From positions 25,190,872-25,254,871 of the forward strand of contig NC_031495.1 of NCBI RefSeq assembly GCF_000237925.1: 64,000 bases of DNA. Direction: 5' to 3'. Shown one piece after another: positions 1-11,689 of this stretch. This stretch comes from Schistosoma mansoni. Taxonomy: Eukaryota > Platyhelminthes > Trematoda > Strigeidida > Schistosomatidae. Both the position numbers and the translations under genes were made by a program. The first letter of the stretch is position 1. Each line of letters starts with the position of its first letter. The notes under the pieces are model-generated. The model did not search any database. It had not been told where the DNA came from and was given only the letters and a program-made list of their open reading frames with translations.

Positions 1-138
1 ACGATCAGGGCGAGCGCGGTATTTTAACTTATTGAGCAATTTGACGTGAAGCGTCTCCCATATTTTTGTTTTTGCTAATAAAAAAGAACTGCAAATGATT
101 AGCGTATGATATGCTTGTATATATATGAGACAAACTTT

Positions 139-640
139 CTATAAAAATCTGGGGGTGTTCATGTATTTAAACATATGAACATTGGTACAAGGAGTCACAC
201 ACAAGTTACTTGATTTACGTGTGGGCTGTGATACTGCTCGGGTGCCCAGACTGAAGCACGTGGTTTTCTTAAGGGGCCACACTCGGAGCCTTTGACCTGG
301 TCGACTAGGCAGTGGGGCGACTTTAGATGCAGTCCCATGATAGCCGGTGACCAACAATTGGTTCATAAGCCGTTTGTTCCTTTAGGATACTGAAGCCCAT
401 GTACATCAGTGGTTTGGAATCAAGGTTTTCCAACTCCCCTGGGTAAACCCACCGTGTCCAGCGACCCGGTTAAGGCGCCGGACATTCTTTTTCCGTCCCC
501 TCAATTTCCTTAACAACATTAGTGCAGCGAGAAGGCAGTAATTAGGACTTCCCTGACAGTGGTTGTACGTACGTGACTATGTGAGAGCATTTGGGGAAGG
601 AAAGATGACTCTCCCTACTCTCGGCCGGACCAAGGAATTC
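139..640 (-). mobile_element. 3' part of an unclassified retroelement family
   Basis: On the minus strand this block matches 49,937-50,335 (plus strand) in several ordered pieces: a GGCCGAGAG..GGGAGAGTC block, a GAAAACC.TGATTCCAAACCA block, and a CTTCAGT.TGGGCACCCGAGCAGTATC.CAGCCC block. Both copies end in an ATGTTTAAATA-type A/T tail. The two copies differ in internal length. The terminal TTGTACCAAT..ATGTTTAAATA motif also resembles the 3' end of the RTE-like LINE at 16,408, so this is probably the 3' untranslated end of a non-LTR element. The open stretch inside it (139-366) looks like chance. No catalytic domain is visible. Confidence 0.5.
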
Positions 641-3619
641 GGGGACATCTAAGAGTTCAAGGAAGAACCTATATTTGACTGTCGTAATTTACGGATAGCT
701 CTAACACTTGCAGTTGATTTATGATGTACTCGTGATATTTATTGAAGCATCCTCCTGCACCGTGTTTATGGATAGTCCTTAATTTTATAAATAGGTACTT
801 TTTCGCCGTATGCTATCTTACCTAGAGACCATAGCTTTTTCTAGAAAACGTTTTGACCAAAAATACTTTCGTTTGAAACCAGATGTTCGTATGTTAGTAA
901 ACAACGAAAGTTACGAGTTTTAAGCCAAAAAACAAAGGTGATATGAAGGAATAATTAGACAGATAATAATCAAAGAACGGCGGACATATTAGACGTACAT
1001 CATGGCATTCAGTTCGCTGTAAAACAGTAGTAACAACTGTTGGCCAGGGAATATATACTGAAATGTTAACGAATAGGCAATGTATAGCCAACAAGAATCT
1101 TAGATCTCATTCAATTTACCACTTTTTACTGAATTTATTTCTCATTAGTAAAAAACTTTGCCAGTTACCAGTTTGCCCAAGTTAATCAGCATAGAGATAA
1201 GTAATCAACCAGTACCAGACTAATTACTCTGAATAAGTTTATGATTAAATAAATTTTAGGACTTCTTGCGTTGTGAGCCTAGAAACTCTCAAGACCCCAT
1301 TTCCTTTAGTATATAGAAAAAGAAAAAAACAATACCGTCGTTGTGCAGTCAGTCTATGAAAGACTACTCATTTGGGTCGGATATATCAATAAACAACAGT
1401 AAGGGCATGTACACTTCTACTTACCTATGAGCACGAAATCATTTGGTTTTAGACTACTTCAGCTAATTGCTTCAGTAACTCAAGTGCTACAAACATCATA
1501 CAGTACAGAGTATGCATGGTGGCAAAACGAGTAGTGTATAATTAAATAGAGGAAGATGGACCAGAACACTAAGAAGTGCCAGTAAGACGACCAAAAACTA
1601 TTGACTAGACAATAATGTTAACAGATACAGTTCCCTTTATAGAGTTATGACTAGTGTTTAATGTTACATAATCGATTACGAAACAATAACTTTACAACTG
1701 AAGTAGTGGTCGAACAAATAATGTATTGCCTACTGTTGCACTCCATACCTGAATTTTGGAGAGCGAGGAAATCATATAACTGTGGGAACGTGAGGTGAAT
1801 ACCAAGATCAGAGCCAAAAAATGTCAAGAAAGAACAAAGTGCAGCAAAGTCAGGAAGAGACCGCAGATCATCCGGATTCCTAAATTAAATATGAAATAAT
1901 CAACAAAACTTTAACAATGTACGGAGGAGTCTCCTTGTCCCCATCATATTTAGAAATATCTGCAATCATCCAGAGCGACCTTGAATCATAACCATGTTAG
2001 GCGCTTAGATCGTCATTCAATAGATTATATGTAAATGACACTTTCAGGTACATCATTATTTAACGTTACTATACTTTTCTAAAATCCAGTTTTTTATCAC
2101 GTCCCAGGCAGATGTTCTTAGCACGCATATAATTTTCTCGTTTGAGTCTCATCTTTGGAAGTCTTATGTACTGGTTTTACTGACATTCTTGAAATATTTT
2201 ATTAATCCTTTCCCTGTTCTAAGTGCGTTAATTTGATTCCGTGTGAATTAAGAAGTTTTGCCTGTGTCACCAATATCCTTGTCATCAGAGCAGCTGTGAA
2301 TTAGATCGCAAAATAGAAACTATGACTTGGTGTAGCCTTATTCCTTGAGTACCTGAAACTCAACGTAACACTGGATAAATGTTTGCCGCTTTTTAACATA
2401 AGTTGCGATTGCCTATGAGTTCGCTGACTTTCGACTCCCGAATTCTTGTGTTTTTACATGCACAGTTTCCTAACTCTTTCACTATTTACATAGTCAGGTG
2501 GAGGATCGACAATATATAGATATTAAAATATCATGGTAGTATTTCATTATAATTCATCTATGAGGTATGATTAACTCAATGTACCCCCAAAAAACTTCAG
2601 TCGATTGTCCAGGGTACCGAAGTCAGTCGAAAATACTAAGTTGTAGCGACGATCTAGTAAGCAGTATCACATTAATTAATCTTTTACATGTTTCACTGAA
2701 AAGGTGACGATTGTTTACACAAACCTAACACTGAAATCTGTGTCAGTTTCCAGGGGGAAAAGTTTCAGGTATTACGTTGTTTCCCCATATCTTTTCGGGA
2801 TATACCATCTGAAAGTTGAAATCTTACTGATGTCAGTTAAGATAGAGTCTGTTAGTTTTTATAATGTTTTGGGTTGGTTTCGTCTAAATCCCCTGTTATT
2901 GATATCATTACGCCCTCAACTCAAAAGTAAAGTGTAATTATATTCGTTTGTCAAGCCTCAACTGACCAAAGGCTCTCTCATAGCTAAATGTCAAGTCAAT
3001 GAGGTAGGCATATATATATTCATGAGGTATTTACGCATCAGGTTTTTGTTCGGGTTTTCTGTCCTGGATCTATCTTGTGAATATGATATATATATTTATG
3101 ATTTGTGAATACTAATATTTAACATGCGACAACATAGCTTCTATCCGGATTTTAAAGATGGAACAAAAAATTTTGAAAATCCAAGATAAAACCCACTAAC
3201 CGAGTGATTGTCTCAATAACCCTCTCAAGAGACATGTATATCCGTGACCGATTTTTCAGGTAACGAGATATTTCGCTCTTCTGTGTTGCGTGTATCCACA
3301 CCGGACAAAGCTTCAGTAACCTAGTCTTTGTAAAGTCAAACTCAGGAAAATTATTTTTAGACTGAATGTGAACTTGCTAACTCTGCCTACAGCTCTTCTA
3401 AGGCCCATGTCGATCACAAGTTAGGAAGAAGAAGGAGGGTCCGTTGTGAGGTCGGCGAAAATATCCTGTTGAAAACCAGCTCACTAAAAAAACACGCTCA
3501 CCAGAGAACATAATTCAAACCGTTTAAACTCTGCCCTGGGAGTTGAAGGAAGACTTATAACGCCTCATGATGTAAGTCTCAATTACTCATAAGTGACGAG
3601 GCCGATACCCCTCCAAACA
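641..3619. other. Stretch with no recognised gene
   Basis: AT-rich DNA with scattered stops in all frames. The longest open frames (66-77 codons at 894-1094 and 2704-2937) have no recognisable motif, no clear splice sites and no plausible partner exons. Several parts read like old repeat debris, but I cannot assign a family. Confidence 0.5.
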
Positions 3620-3996
3620 ACTACAGCAAATAGCAGCGGAAATGAGGAGATACAACTCTGTGGTTCACGGAATCAGCGAAACTTATTGAACCCAAGCTGG
3701 ACAGCAAAAGTTAGATACAGGAGAAATGCAACTGTACTGTGGTCACGAAGATAGAAGTGCTTTAGACAGTCAGAGAGGTTCTCTGATGTTGTCCAAAGAA
3801 GCACGAAATGCACTTACAGAATAGGAATCCCATGGACTTGGACCTAGGATCATAAAAGCATTCTTCAAAGCAAAGGAAAGGACCACAGTGAATATTATCC
3901 AATGTTATGCACCCACCAATGATAGCGATGATGACGATTAAGATCAGTTCTATTCGAGGCTGCAATCGACCATAGAGAAGTGCCAGGAAAGCGAGC
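3620..3996 (+). mobile_element. SR2/RTE-type LINE fragment: N-terminal part of the endonuclease
   Basis: Conceptual translation on the plus strand gives the recognisable start of the apurinic-type endonuclease of schistosome RTE (SR2-like) elements: EMRRYN near 3638, then GISET, TQAGQQKLDTGEMQLY, LMLSKEARNAL, IIKAFF and QCYAPTNDSDDDD, followed by DQFYSRLQSTIEKC near 3940-3980. Stop codons interrupt the frame (for example after ISETY, after ALTE and after the Asp run), so the piece is dead. It ends abruptly near 3996, where a different LINE in the opposite orientation begins. Only part of the domain is present and the RT is missing. Confidence 0.75.
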
Positions 3997-5032
3997 TTTG
4001 GTTAGGCGTCGAAGTATTATTGAAGCTAATATTTTAGACACTATATTAGTCAAACTGATTCCTCTGTGATTGTCACAAGAGGACTTTTGTCCTTTCTTAT
4101 AGACTGACACAATCAGTGATTGGGACCAGTCAGATGGGACTACGTCCAGTTTTCAGATTCTACCTAAGACCTCGGTCAATCTCGCTGCTAGTACTGGACC
4201 ACCATCCTTAAAAATCTCAGGGGTAAACTTGTCAGGGCCCGCTGCTCTCACTCGCTTCAGATTTCCCATAGCTTCTTTAACTTCGTAAAGGGTTGGAAGA
4301 CTTACATTAGCTTGCGACTCAGGTCGACTGGAGATCGTGGGAAACCGAAGTGTGGCTTAAAGCTACTTGAATCGATTTCTAAAGTGTTCTGTCCATTGAT
4401 TCAATCTCTTGGATTGAGGGTGAATAATATTTCCATCTCTTTCCGAGATAGTTTCGCTAACATTTGGACCCCTAATACCGATTTCTTTGACGAGTCTGGA
4501 CAGTTGTCTGCTGTTACCTATTGCCGCTGCCTTTTCCATCTCTCTCGCTTTCGCTACTCACCACTGTTCGCGATCATTACGTAGGCTTCTTATTAGCCTT
4601 CGCTTAAGCTGACTCCGCTCTTCGTTATGTTCAGAGTCAGGTGGGATGAGTTTTCGAGCATCTATCTGTGCGGTAGACGCTGCCGAGATCCATTGTTTCT
4701 TCCTAACCTTATGGCTTACCTTAATAGCGCATATCACTGCTGTTTCCACAGCTTTTCGGATGTCATTCCACGCTGCTTCGGGGTGGGCACAACTTACATT
4801 GCTGCCTAACTGTTTTTCCAGTTGTTCTTGAAATATATTCTCAGCTTGGCTATCATTAAATAGAACGCTAGGAGGTTTCCCTGCAGTGTCTTTCCTACGT
4901 CCAGTAAGACGCAGACAGATACGTGCTCGCACTAGAGCATGATCTGAGTCTAAACATGTGCTCCAGAATGAGCGATAGTCTTCTATCGAGCCCCTCCATC
5001 AGTGGCTGATAGCGATGTGATCCAGTTGAGTC
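3997..5032 (-). mobile_element. RTE-like LINE, 3'-side half: end of endonuclease, linker and start of RT
   Basis: Minus-strand reading continues the endonuclease from 7,973-9,370. QLDHIAIS near 5005-5030 is followed by WRGSIEDYRSFW, CLDSDHALVRARICLRL (the typical SDH motif at the end of the endonuclease), a basic linker (4558-4932 open frame) and the first RT block with VYKKGQKSSCDNHRGISLTNIVSK at 4000-4095. The element stops within RT at about 3997 against the plus-strand SR2 fragment. The later RT blocks, including the YADD motif, are absent here; a related copy at 17.8 kb has them. An in-frame stop follows HIAISH. The LTR element at 5033-7972 separates this half from the 5' half. Confidence 0.8.
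5029..5032. repeat. Target-site duplication of the LTR element, left copy
   Basis: AGTC directly left of the left LTR. The same four bases occur at 7973-7976 directly right of the other LTR. Removing the element plus one copy restores a continuous LINE reading across the site (QRWT then QLDHIAI). Four bases is the usual duplication size for Ty3/Gypsy integrases. Confidence 0.75.
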
Positions 5033-5299
5033 TTTCGTGCCTTAAGGTAACCCTCGTGCTATTGATAGAAGAAACCAGAGAAGTAGTGAATAGGCCTTTA
5101 TTTCGATCTTCGCGCAGTCACAGTGGAGCGTGGGATTATCTGTTCAGACAAACAAAGGCTCTCAACATTCAATATAAGATAATAGGGAATATGACGCTTA
5201 CAAAAAGTAAGGAAGTGAATGAATACTTGAACAATACTGTTTTAGCATATGCTTGGTTGTTTGGGGTCAACTCTTAACCAACCAACCTGAGCTGTTACA
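5033..5299 (-). repeat. 3' LTR of the LTR element
   Basis: On the minus strand it begins TGTAACAGCTCAGG and ends GGCACGAAA. It is collinear with 7706-7972 at a constant offset of 2673 with about one base difference. The polypurine-like AGGGGGAAGC tract followed by TAA lies just before it on the minus strand. Confidence 0.85.
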
Positions 5300-6309
5300 T
5301 TAGCTTCCCCCTAGAATCGACTTCCGTATGAACGTCGGTTCGATTAACCTATCTATCGAAAACACCTTAGTTCTATTTCTCATCCCAAGGCGAAATTATC
5401 AACTCGCTCACTATTTGACTTACAATCAATTACGACCAACGCTTTAAACGATAGTCCATGGATGTCTCTTCATTTACTAGCTTGTCATCTTATTTTGTAG
5501 CATGTGATCTTTTCTACAACTATCGCTGACGGTTTGCTGCGTGCTTTCAAGAGAAAGTGTGAGAATGTGGAATAAGAATATCTGAGGAAGTGCCGTGAGC
5601 GGGCTACCCAACACCGTGTTAGTGAGGTACGATTTTTCCATGCTCAGACCGGCTATCAGGTGTTTACTCACCTGCCTCTTGAGTCGCCCTCAAGTAAAAA
5701 GTAAAGAAGAGTCTACTTCAAAGGTAATGGTGAAAATCAAGCAAACCTGAAGAACTGCTCCACTGCCTGCATAAAATAATAAGATACAAAATGGAAAAAC
5801 ATAAATGCAAATGCTAATTGTTCGGTTCATGTAAGTGCTTGGCCTCCAGAACGGATTGGTATTCTGGAAGGAAATAAACATAGTGTAGATATCTTGTGCA
5901 CGAAGAACCATGAAAACAGCAACAAAAAAACTCTTTTGTAATGCGTATATGTAAAAGGGTGAACTTGCTAGAAGTTGGACTCTTTGTCAAAATCGATCAA
6001 ATGCATGACCTTGAGCCAGTGATGACCGCCTTTTACAACTAGGTGCATAACCAAGGGTGCGTCAGAGTAATCCACAAAACGGAAACGAATATACGACTAA
6101 GAAGCAAAAAAAATTGTGTGGAGTATGCGGATCAAGTACAGTTGTGTCAAATACCCTTTTGTGGTTTGATTTAGGTATGCATGATATATTGAAGCAATAT
6201 TTCGTCAATTCATCCAAGTAACGAATTGGTTTGCACCTCAGAAGTGTGTAAGTCCTATTACTCATTAGTATTATGAATGATTAGTCGATAAAAGGAAAAA
6301 TTGCAGTCA

Positions 6310-6550
6310 TTCCCCCGTGGTTTGATGTGGTCTAATGGCTAGGCACACGGTCCAGCATTCAGGAGGGCAGAGGTTCGAGTGCGTGGGGCCTGCGTTTTTG
6401 TTCACCAAAACCCCCTTCAATACGACTTTTGTTGGCCGTAAGTTGCTCAGATATGAGAGAAAGATAACAAGAGGACGGATTGATATGTCAAAGTGCCATA
6501 TTGGAACAGTACAAGTTCTTTGTTTGTATTAATAATAATACCATAGAAAA
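6310..6550 (+). mobile_element. tRNA-derived SINE-like unit nested in the LTR element
   Basis: TGGTCTAATGGC (6330-6341) fits a Pol III A box and GGTTCGAGTGC (6372-6382) fits a B box, with tRNA-like spacing. The acceptor stem does not pair well, so this is a tRNA-related head rather than a working tRNA gene. About 150 bp of unrelated body follow, ending near a TTAATAATAATA run and an A-rich stretch. I did not find a second copy of the head in the window, so the right end is a guess. Confidence 0.45.
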
Positions 6551-7686
6551 AAAAACACTACAAGTTCGGTAGATTTCCATTTTACGTTATAATTAAACCA
6601 ACGAGAAAAAAAGTATATATATAAGCTATTGACATAACATGTCCTTTTTATAACGCTAGTGTTAAGTTCCAGGGTTTTGTATGGGCCACTAATAATAATT
6701 GGTTTAACGTTAACATAGCTACGATAGTCATATCGTCAGTTCAATTTTATGATTACTTAACAGTTCCTTTATAAGTTGTGTTTAAAATTAGGTATGTGGA
6801 ATCAACGCGGCTAAGATAGTAACCTTACAGTAACGCACTGTACTGTATTTTCACGGTTATTGATTCTTAAATGTCAGAAATTTAAAAAAAAATCTGAATA
6901 TTGCCAATAAAGATGGGTTATATGATCACACTAAAAAGCATGCTGCAGGAAAACTGGTTAAGTCATTACGTAAGTTTCCTAAACATGAAAAAAATGATGA
7001 GAACTTTAATAAGTACTTGACCATGGTTTAATCCAAGATGTTTTGTCTAAAAAAACACTTATTAATAGTAGTATTAATCGTATCAAGCTACTAAACATAT
7101 CTTCGACCGAAAACTTTTAGAATTAGTTCATATGGTATATATGTATAGCCAGTCTACGTGAAAAATGTATACAGATATATAAGAAGTACAACCAACATAG
7201 TTAATTAACCAGAAAAAGAAATTATAAAACTCGCCTGGGTTGCTTTTTGAATTCGTTGTATTTGCCAGTGTTAGTTGTATGAGTTTGATTAAAATCCTCA
7301 GCCATCGTTTCGGAATACCTAGCTTATGTGTCCAGTATTTAAAAAAAATATTTAACATAACACTTATATATCAAAGGTAAAAGGTCTGGGGAGTTGTATG
7401 TGAGGCGGAATGAGGAAAAAAAATTATTTTTAAGTAGATGCAGGGTCTGATTAGCTACGTGGTTAGATTTTATCCTGCAGCTGAAACTGTCAACATCCTT
7501 GACTGACTAATCGGATGTGCCCAGCGAACCGTTTTAGTCATTTGTAAAGATTTATCACCTTTACATTTCGATTCCGTAATGGATTTGTCAGTTAAACGAT
7601 CTAACAACACGTATGGTGGTTCATGATCTAGATAAGCCAGCTTTAGCCTATCAATACTTACTATGTCGATGTTTCCATGTTTTTCT

Positions 7687-7704
7687 ATCACGTCGGGCTC
7701 ACCA
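7687..7704 (-). other. Primer-binding site (tRNA-Trp type) of the LTR element
   Basis: Minus-strand TGGTGAGCCCGACGTGAT follows the 5' LTR after one base. It is complementary to the 3' end of eukaryotic tRNA-Trp (..ATCACGTCGGGGTCACCA) with a single mismatch. The position and the leading TGG are those expected of a minus-strand primer site. Confidence 0.7.
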
Positions 7705-7705
7705 C

Positions 7706-7972
7706 TTTCGTGCCTTAAGGTAACCCTCGTGCTATTGATAGAAGAAACCAGAGAAGTAGTGAATAGGCCTTTATTTCGATCTTCGCGCAGTCACAGTGGA
7801 GCGTGGGATTATCTGTTCAGACAAACAAAGGCTCTCAACATTCAATATAAGATAATAGGGAATATAACGCTTACAAAAAGTAAGGAAGTGAATGAATACT
7901 TGAACAATACTGTTTTAGCATATGCTTGGTTGTTTGGGGTCAACTCTTAACCAACCAACCTGAGCTGTTACA
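7706..7972 (-). repeat. 5' LTR of the LTR element
   Basis: Near-identical to 5033-5299. The primer-binding site lies on its inner side, which sets the element's orientation as minus. The target duplication AGTC follows at 7973-7976. Confidence 0.85.
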
Positions 7973-9370
7973 AGTCCAACGTTGGAACGAACTCGGGGGT
8001 CGCTATGTCAGAAGATGTTTTTCCTTATGCTCAAAGTTAGTATTTGCAAGAAATAGGCGGTTATCTGAGCATAGCTGCAACAGACGGTCGCCATTATCTG
8101 TCCTTTTAGCCACGACACCATAAGATCCACCCAGGTGTCTTTCCCTTTCACTTAGTTTACCTACTTGAGCATTAAAGTCACCAGCCACTATTACTATATC
8201 AGAACACCTAGCTTTTCGGAGAAGGTCAGAAAGTTTCCTGTAAAACTCATCTTTTATATCGTCTGAGCTGCAGTCAGTGGGAGAGTAGGCAGAGACGACG
8301 AAGAGGCAACGACGAGTTTCCCTATCTTTCCGAGTCCTTACTGATCCGTTTAGTCGGACTGCGCATAGACGACTGTCTACTGGGATCCAGTCTAAAAGAG
8401 CTAGTTCTGCCCTAGGACTTAATGCTATACCTACTCCAGCGAGGCCACGGGAAGCAGCATCAGGGGTTCCAGATACACGAAGCGTGTATCGAGATGGTTC
8501 TTTATTTTGATATGGTGAGGTCAAATGAATGACACTACTCGGATCTTGTATGCGCGTTTCGGAGACGCAGCACACATCGATGGTGCGAGATTCTGAAGTC
8601 CTAGCTAAGGAAGCCTGTTGTCCTATTTGGCACAATGTTCGGACATTAAAAGTTCCTATATGTAGTTTAGAGCGTGGTTTCAGGAGACCAGAAATAACGT
8701 TCCATGTATTCGAATCGTTTGCCCTAGCAGTGCGGGGTTATAAAAGGACTTGGGAAGGGTTAGTCATGGAGATAAGAGAGTTATTAGGAGGTGTAGGAAG
8801 GATTTGAATGTGAACAACTTGGTCTCGTGTGCAGTTACGGGTATGAGGACTGATATCAATTCCCGGATGCACACACCGTGGAAAGGTATTTCTTGAGGGA
8901 CCTGTAAAGGGAGTTGAATTAGTGTTGGTCTGAACGACCTGGGAGCGTGACTGCAGTGCCCAAGGGACAACTGGTTGGGGCCGGTCACGCACGGCCTTTT
9001 TGTGGGGATTTTTGTGTTAGCTCCGAACTTGTTGGGACCTAACCGCCGAAGACGGAAATCCGTGGGATAAGGTGAGGTGTGCATTTTAGGGGTTGACTTT
9101 TTCTAACCCCACCTCTCCTTGTGGGAAGACAGCATCGCTGTTATGCTGGTTGTCTGAAGGAAACACCTTACTGCTGTCACACTTCTGTACAGTCAGCAGT
9201 ACGACTTCACCTTCGGACCTTGGGTTTGCTGCTTTTAGTCTAACCGCTCTTCAACCGACCTGTCTGTCATAGTGGGACGTTGAGGAACGATTGTTCCAGC
9301 CAGTATTACTCGATTGATTCATCACGATAGGCAAGCCCGACCACCACACCAAGGTAGCAGTAACGGTCGG
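7973..9370 (-). mobile_element. RTE-like LINE, 5' half: leader and APE endonuclease
   Basis: Minus-strand reading from about 8690 gives IGTFNVRTLCQIGQQASLAR, VCCVSETRIQ, VSAYSPTDCSSDDIKDEFYRKL, IVIVAGDFNAQVG and GDRLLQLCSDNRLFLANTNFEHKEKHLLTW. These are the TFNVRTL, SET, YSPT and GDFNA landmarks of apurinic-type endonucleases of RTE-like elements. The active-site E of SET and the D and N of GDFN are present. Upstream, 8700-9370 is GC-richer leader that fits the element's 5' part, though I cannot fix its first base. The coding frame is open for over 200 codons here, so this copy was not very old when the LTR element split it at 7976/5029. Confidence 0.85.
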
Positions 9371-11526
9371 GTCTAGGTTATGTCACATAGGAATATAGAT
9401 TTAAAACGATCACGGATATGTAGAATTTGAAAATACAACTGTGAAAAACCTCTTCTTACTTGATAGTCCTAAGATTTGACCTCAAATCAGGAAGTATGTG
9501 TTGGCATTAAGTGGAGTGCATTTTGAAATATGTTATTGAAGACTCTGCTCCATATCTACATAGAAGTATACCATAAGGGTTTTTCCGTTATAACGTTCAG
9601 ATAAGCTTATCTTAGTTTATTATTAGTAGACGGTTTATCCGGATATCATTGATCATTCTATACACTCGACCCAATCATTTATTTGTTTGTGATCTTTAGA
9701 ATCCTTTCACTTCTGTGTTTGATAGTGAGTGTCTATTTACGTGTATTTTTATACGGCTTAAATAATTAGTCATCTCAATATTCCTTGAGTAGGCATATAA
9801 TTTATTATCACCGCCTTAGATGTACTCCAGCTACATATATTCCAGTTTGTCTACCACTTAACACCCATATGCATCATACTTACGCATCCCAAGTACTCGT
9901 ATTCGACCTAGATATACATTAGATCAATGTCACTAGTTGAGAGATATCAGGAATAAAATAAGGTCGATATTTTGTTAGCGTCGTTCTGTCATCATCGTCA
10001 TAATAGGGTCAATACGAAGTCACACATTTTGCTTGTTGAATAAAATATCATGTTGTCTATGACGGTTTCAAAAATATTGGAAAGTATAATGTTCTTCCAA
10101 AATCAATTGCGTGGGTAGCAGCTGATGATAGCTTTAACTTACACTCATTCTCAATTAGATTTTGGATTAGAATGTGGGAATTCTTCTCACTGACAACCAT
10201 TTGGTATAATGGGGAGTACAGAAGTTTTATATGTCACATTTTAAGATAGTACTTATTTCTATGCCTATCTTTGTTTTATGACCTTCATGAAGATGAGTGT
10301 GCCGTTACAATGAACTCCGTGATTTGTGTCAACAGTTCTTGGTAGCTTTCTAAGGGACTTTCAGAAATGGGTGACAAGCTTTTGCTAAACATTTAGCGAT
10401 GCAAGTAATCATTAAGAGGCTTCAGTTAAACATTACGAAGCATTATCTTTTCACATATTCAGTCCTTCACTTTATAAAGCAAACGTCTTAGAAGTACTTC
10501 AATAACTTCTGATTTGTTAATTAAAATACATCATATTAGACCTAAATTTAATCTTAGATGAGATGGTTTTAAAAGCATATAAAAAATCGAACCAATGTTC
10601 TAACTAGGAATAGAAATAAGGACATACGGATGAGTAAACTGTCCGGTGAATGTTAACCACTGACGTAATTAACTAACTTATGTCCCTAACCTTTATCTTG
10701 AAGCTTACTAAATCCTTTCATGGGTGTTTGTTAGAGTGGTGAGTACACCCAGAAATTTATATGATACAGGTTTAATTAAATATAAATCTTAGGAATGCTT
10801 TGTTGCTTTGTAAACTAAATGATTTTACGTTCAAGGTGTATTTTCCAGTTTCAACTCCTCAATTCGTATGTGAATAGAATAATGTATTATTATTTATTTG
10901 ATATAACGAGCTTTCACCAACAAATGATGTTGACCGGTTTTCAGCGGAATGATAAAATGAATATACCAAATCGATACAGTAAATCCCAATCCCCTGGTTT
11001 AACAAGTTTATTCGAAAACGATATTAAGTTAGCAAAATAGACCGTTTTTGGTGAAATCACACATATCATCATAAGATGAGAAGCGATGAGACAATAAATT
11101 TGGTTGACCTCACGAAAAACATATCTCAGAAGAATGCTTGGGGAAAGCAATCAACACTTAAAAGTTTAAATTGAAATGAACAAAAAAAGATTCTTCAAAC
11201 AAAACACAAAGTAATTAATATCATAAAATATCTTAAAAGAATCAACAAGGAAACTCATAATTTATTCGAAGCATTCATCAATAGTTTCATGTTAATTGGT
11301 AGAAAATGTTTTTTTTAATTATTTGGTGACCAAAATGGACGCCGTTGGTGAAGTGAAAGAAAGTTTCTCTTTAGGAAGCTCCAAATACTTTGAGCTTATA
11401 TTTTCAAAAAACTGATTGACTTTTATAAATTATGGAGAAAATTTACATTAAATCTTGTGGAAATATACGACACAGAATGTTAGAATGAAAATTCAATGCG
11501 TTCATTAATTTGTTTGATATAACTGT
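9371..11526. other. Intergenic stretch downstream of TRAF3IP1; no gene seen
   Basis: AT-rich sequence between the LINE leader and the TRAF3IP1 stop codon. The open frames of about 70 codons at 10,819-11,150 overlap on opposite strands and have no motif. Nothing else is recognisable. Confidence 0.5.
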
Positions 11527-11689
11527 TCACAAGACTTTTTCCAAGGACTTAAACAATAAATTTTGTATACGCTCATTATTATGAAATATTTTAGCTTTAC
11601 ATTTAACAATAGCTTTCTGTTTTTCTTTGGCATATTGTTCTAATTCTTCTAGTTCAGCTTTCAAAGGTTCTATACATGTTTGTGTTAAA
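11527..11689 (-). CDS. TRAF3IP1: TRAF3IP1 exon 10 (C-terminal coiled coil and stop)
   Basis: Acceptor TGCTTTCAG. It encodes [20 protein letters not shown] and [20 protein letters not shown], then VL and TGA. It aligns with AVEPLKAELAELEQLI and ANILKNEEKIQKMVYSI, where the human protein also ends. Confidence 0.93.

Larger units (their letters stand above)
5033..7972 (-). mobile_element. Compact Gypsy-like LTR element inserted in a LINE (not whole)
   Basis: Two direct repeats of about 267 bp (5033-5299 and 7706-7972) flank 2.4 kb. The element reads on the minus strand. Next to the 5' LTR is a primer-binding site complementary to the 3' end of tRNA-Trp with one mismatch. A purine-rich tract AGGGGGAAGC abuts the 3' LTR. 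A short stretch near the 5' end (7470-7691) recalls the C-terminal tail of Gypsy pol (VSIDRLKLAYLD). No gag, protease, RT or integrase core is recognisable, and the interior is far shorter than in autonomous Gypsy elements, so this is a reduced, broken copy that must have been moved in trans. The LTRs differ at about one site, so insertion was recent. Confidence 0.82.

Noticed and set aside
6318-6395. A genuine tRNA gene
   Set aside because: A and B boxes are present but the acceptor and other stems do not pair well enough for a cloverleaf.
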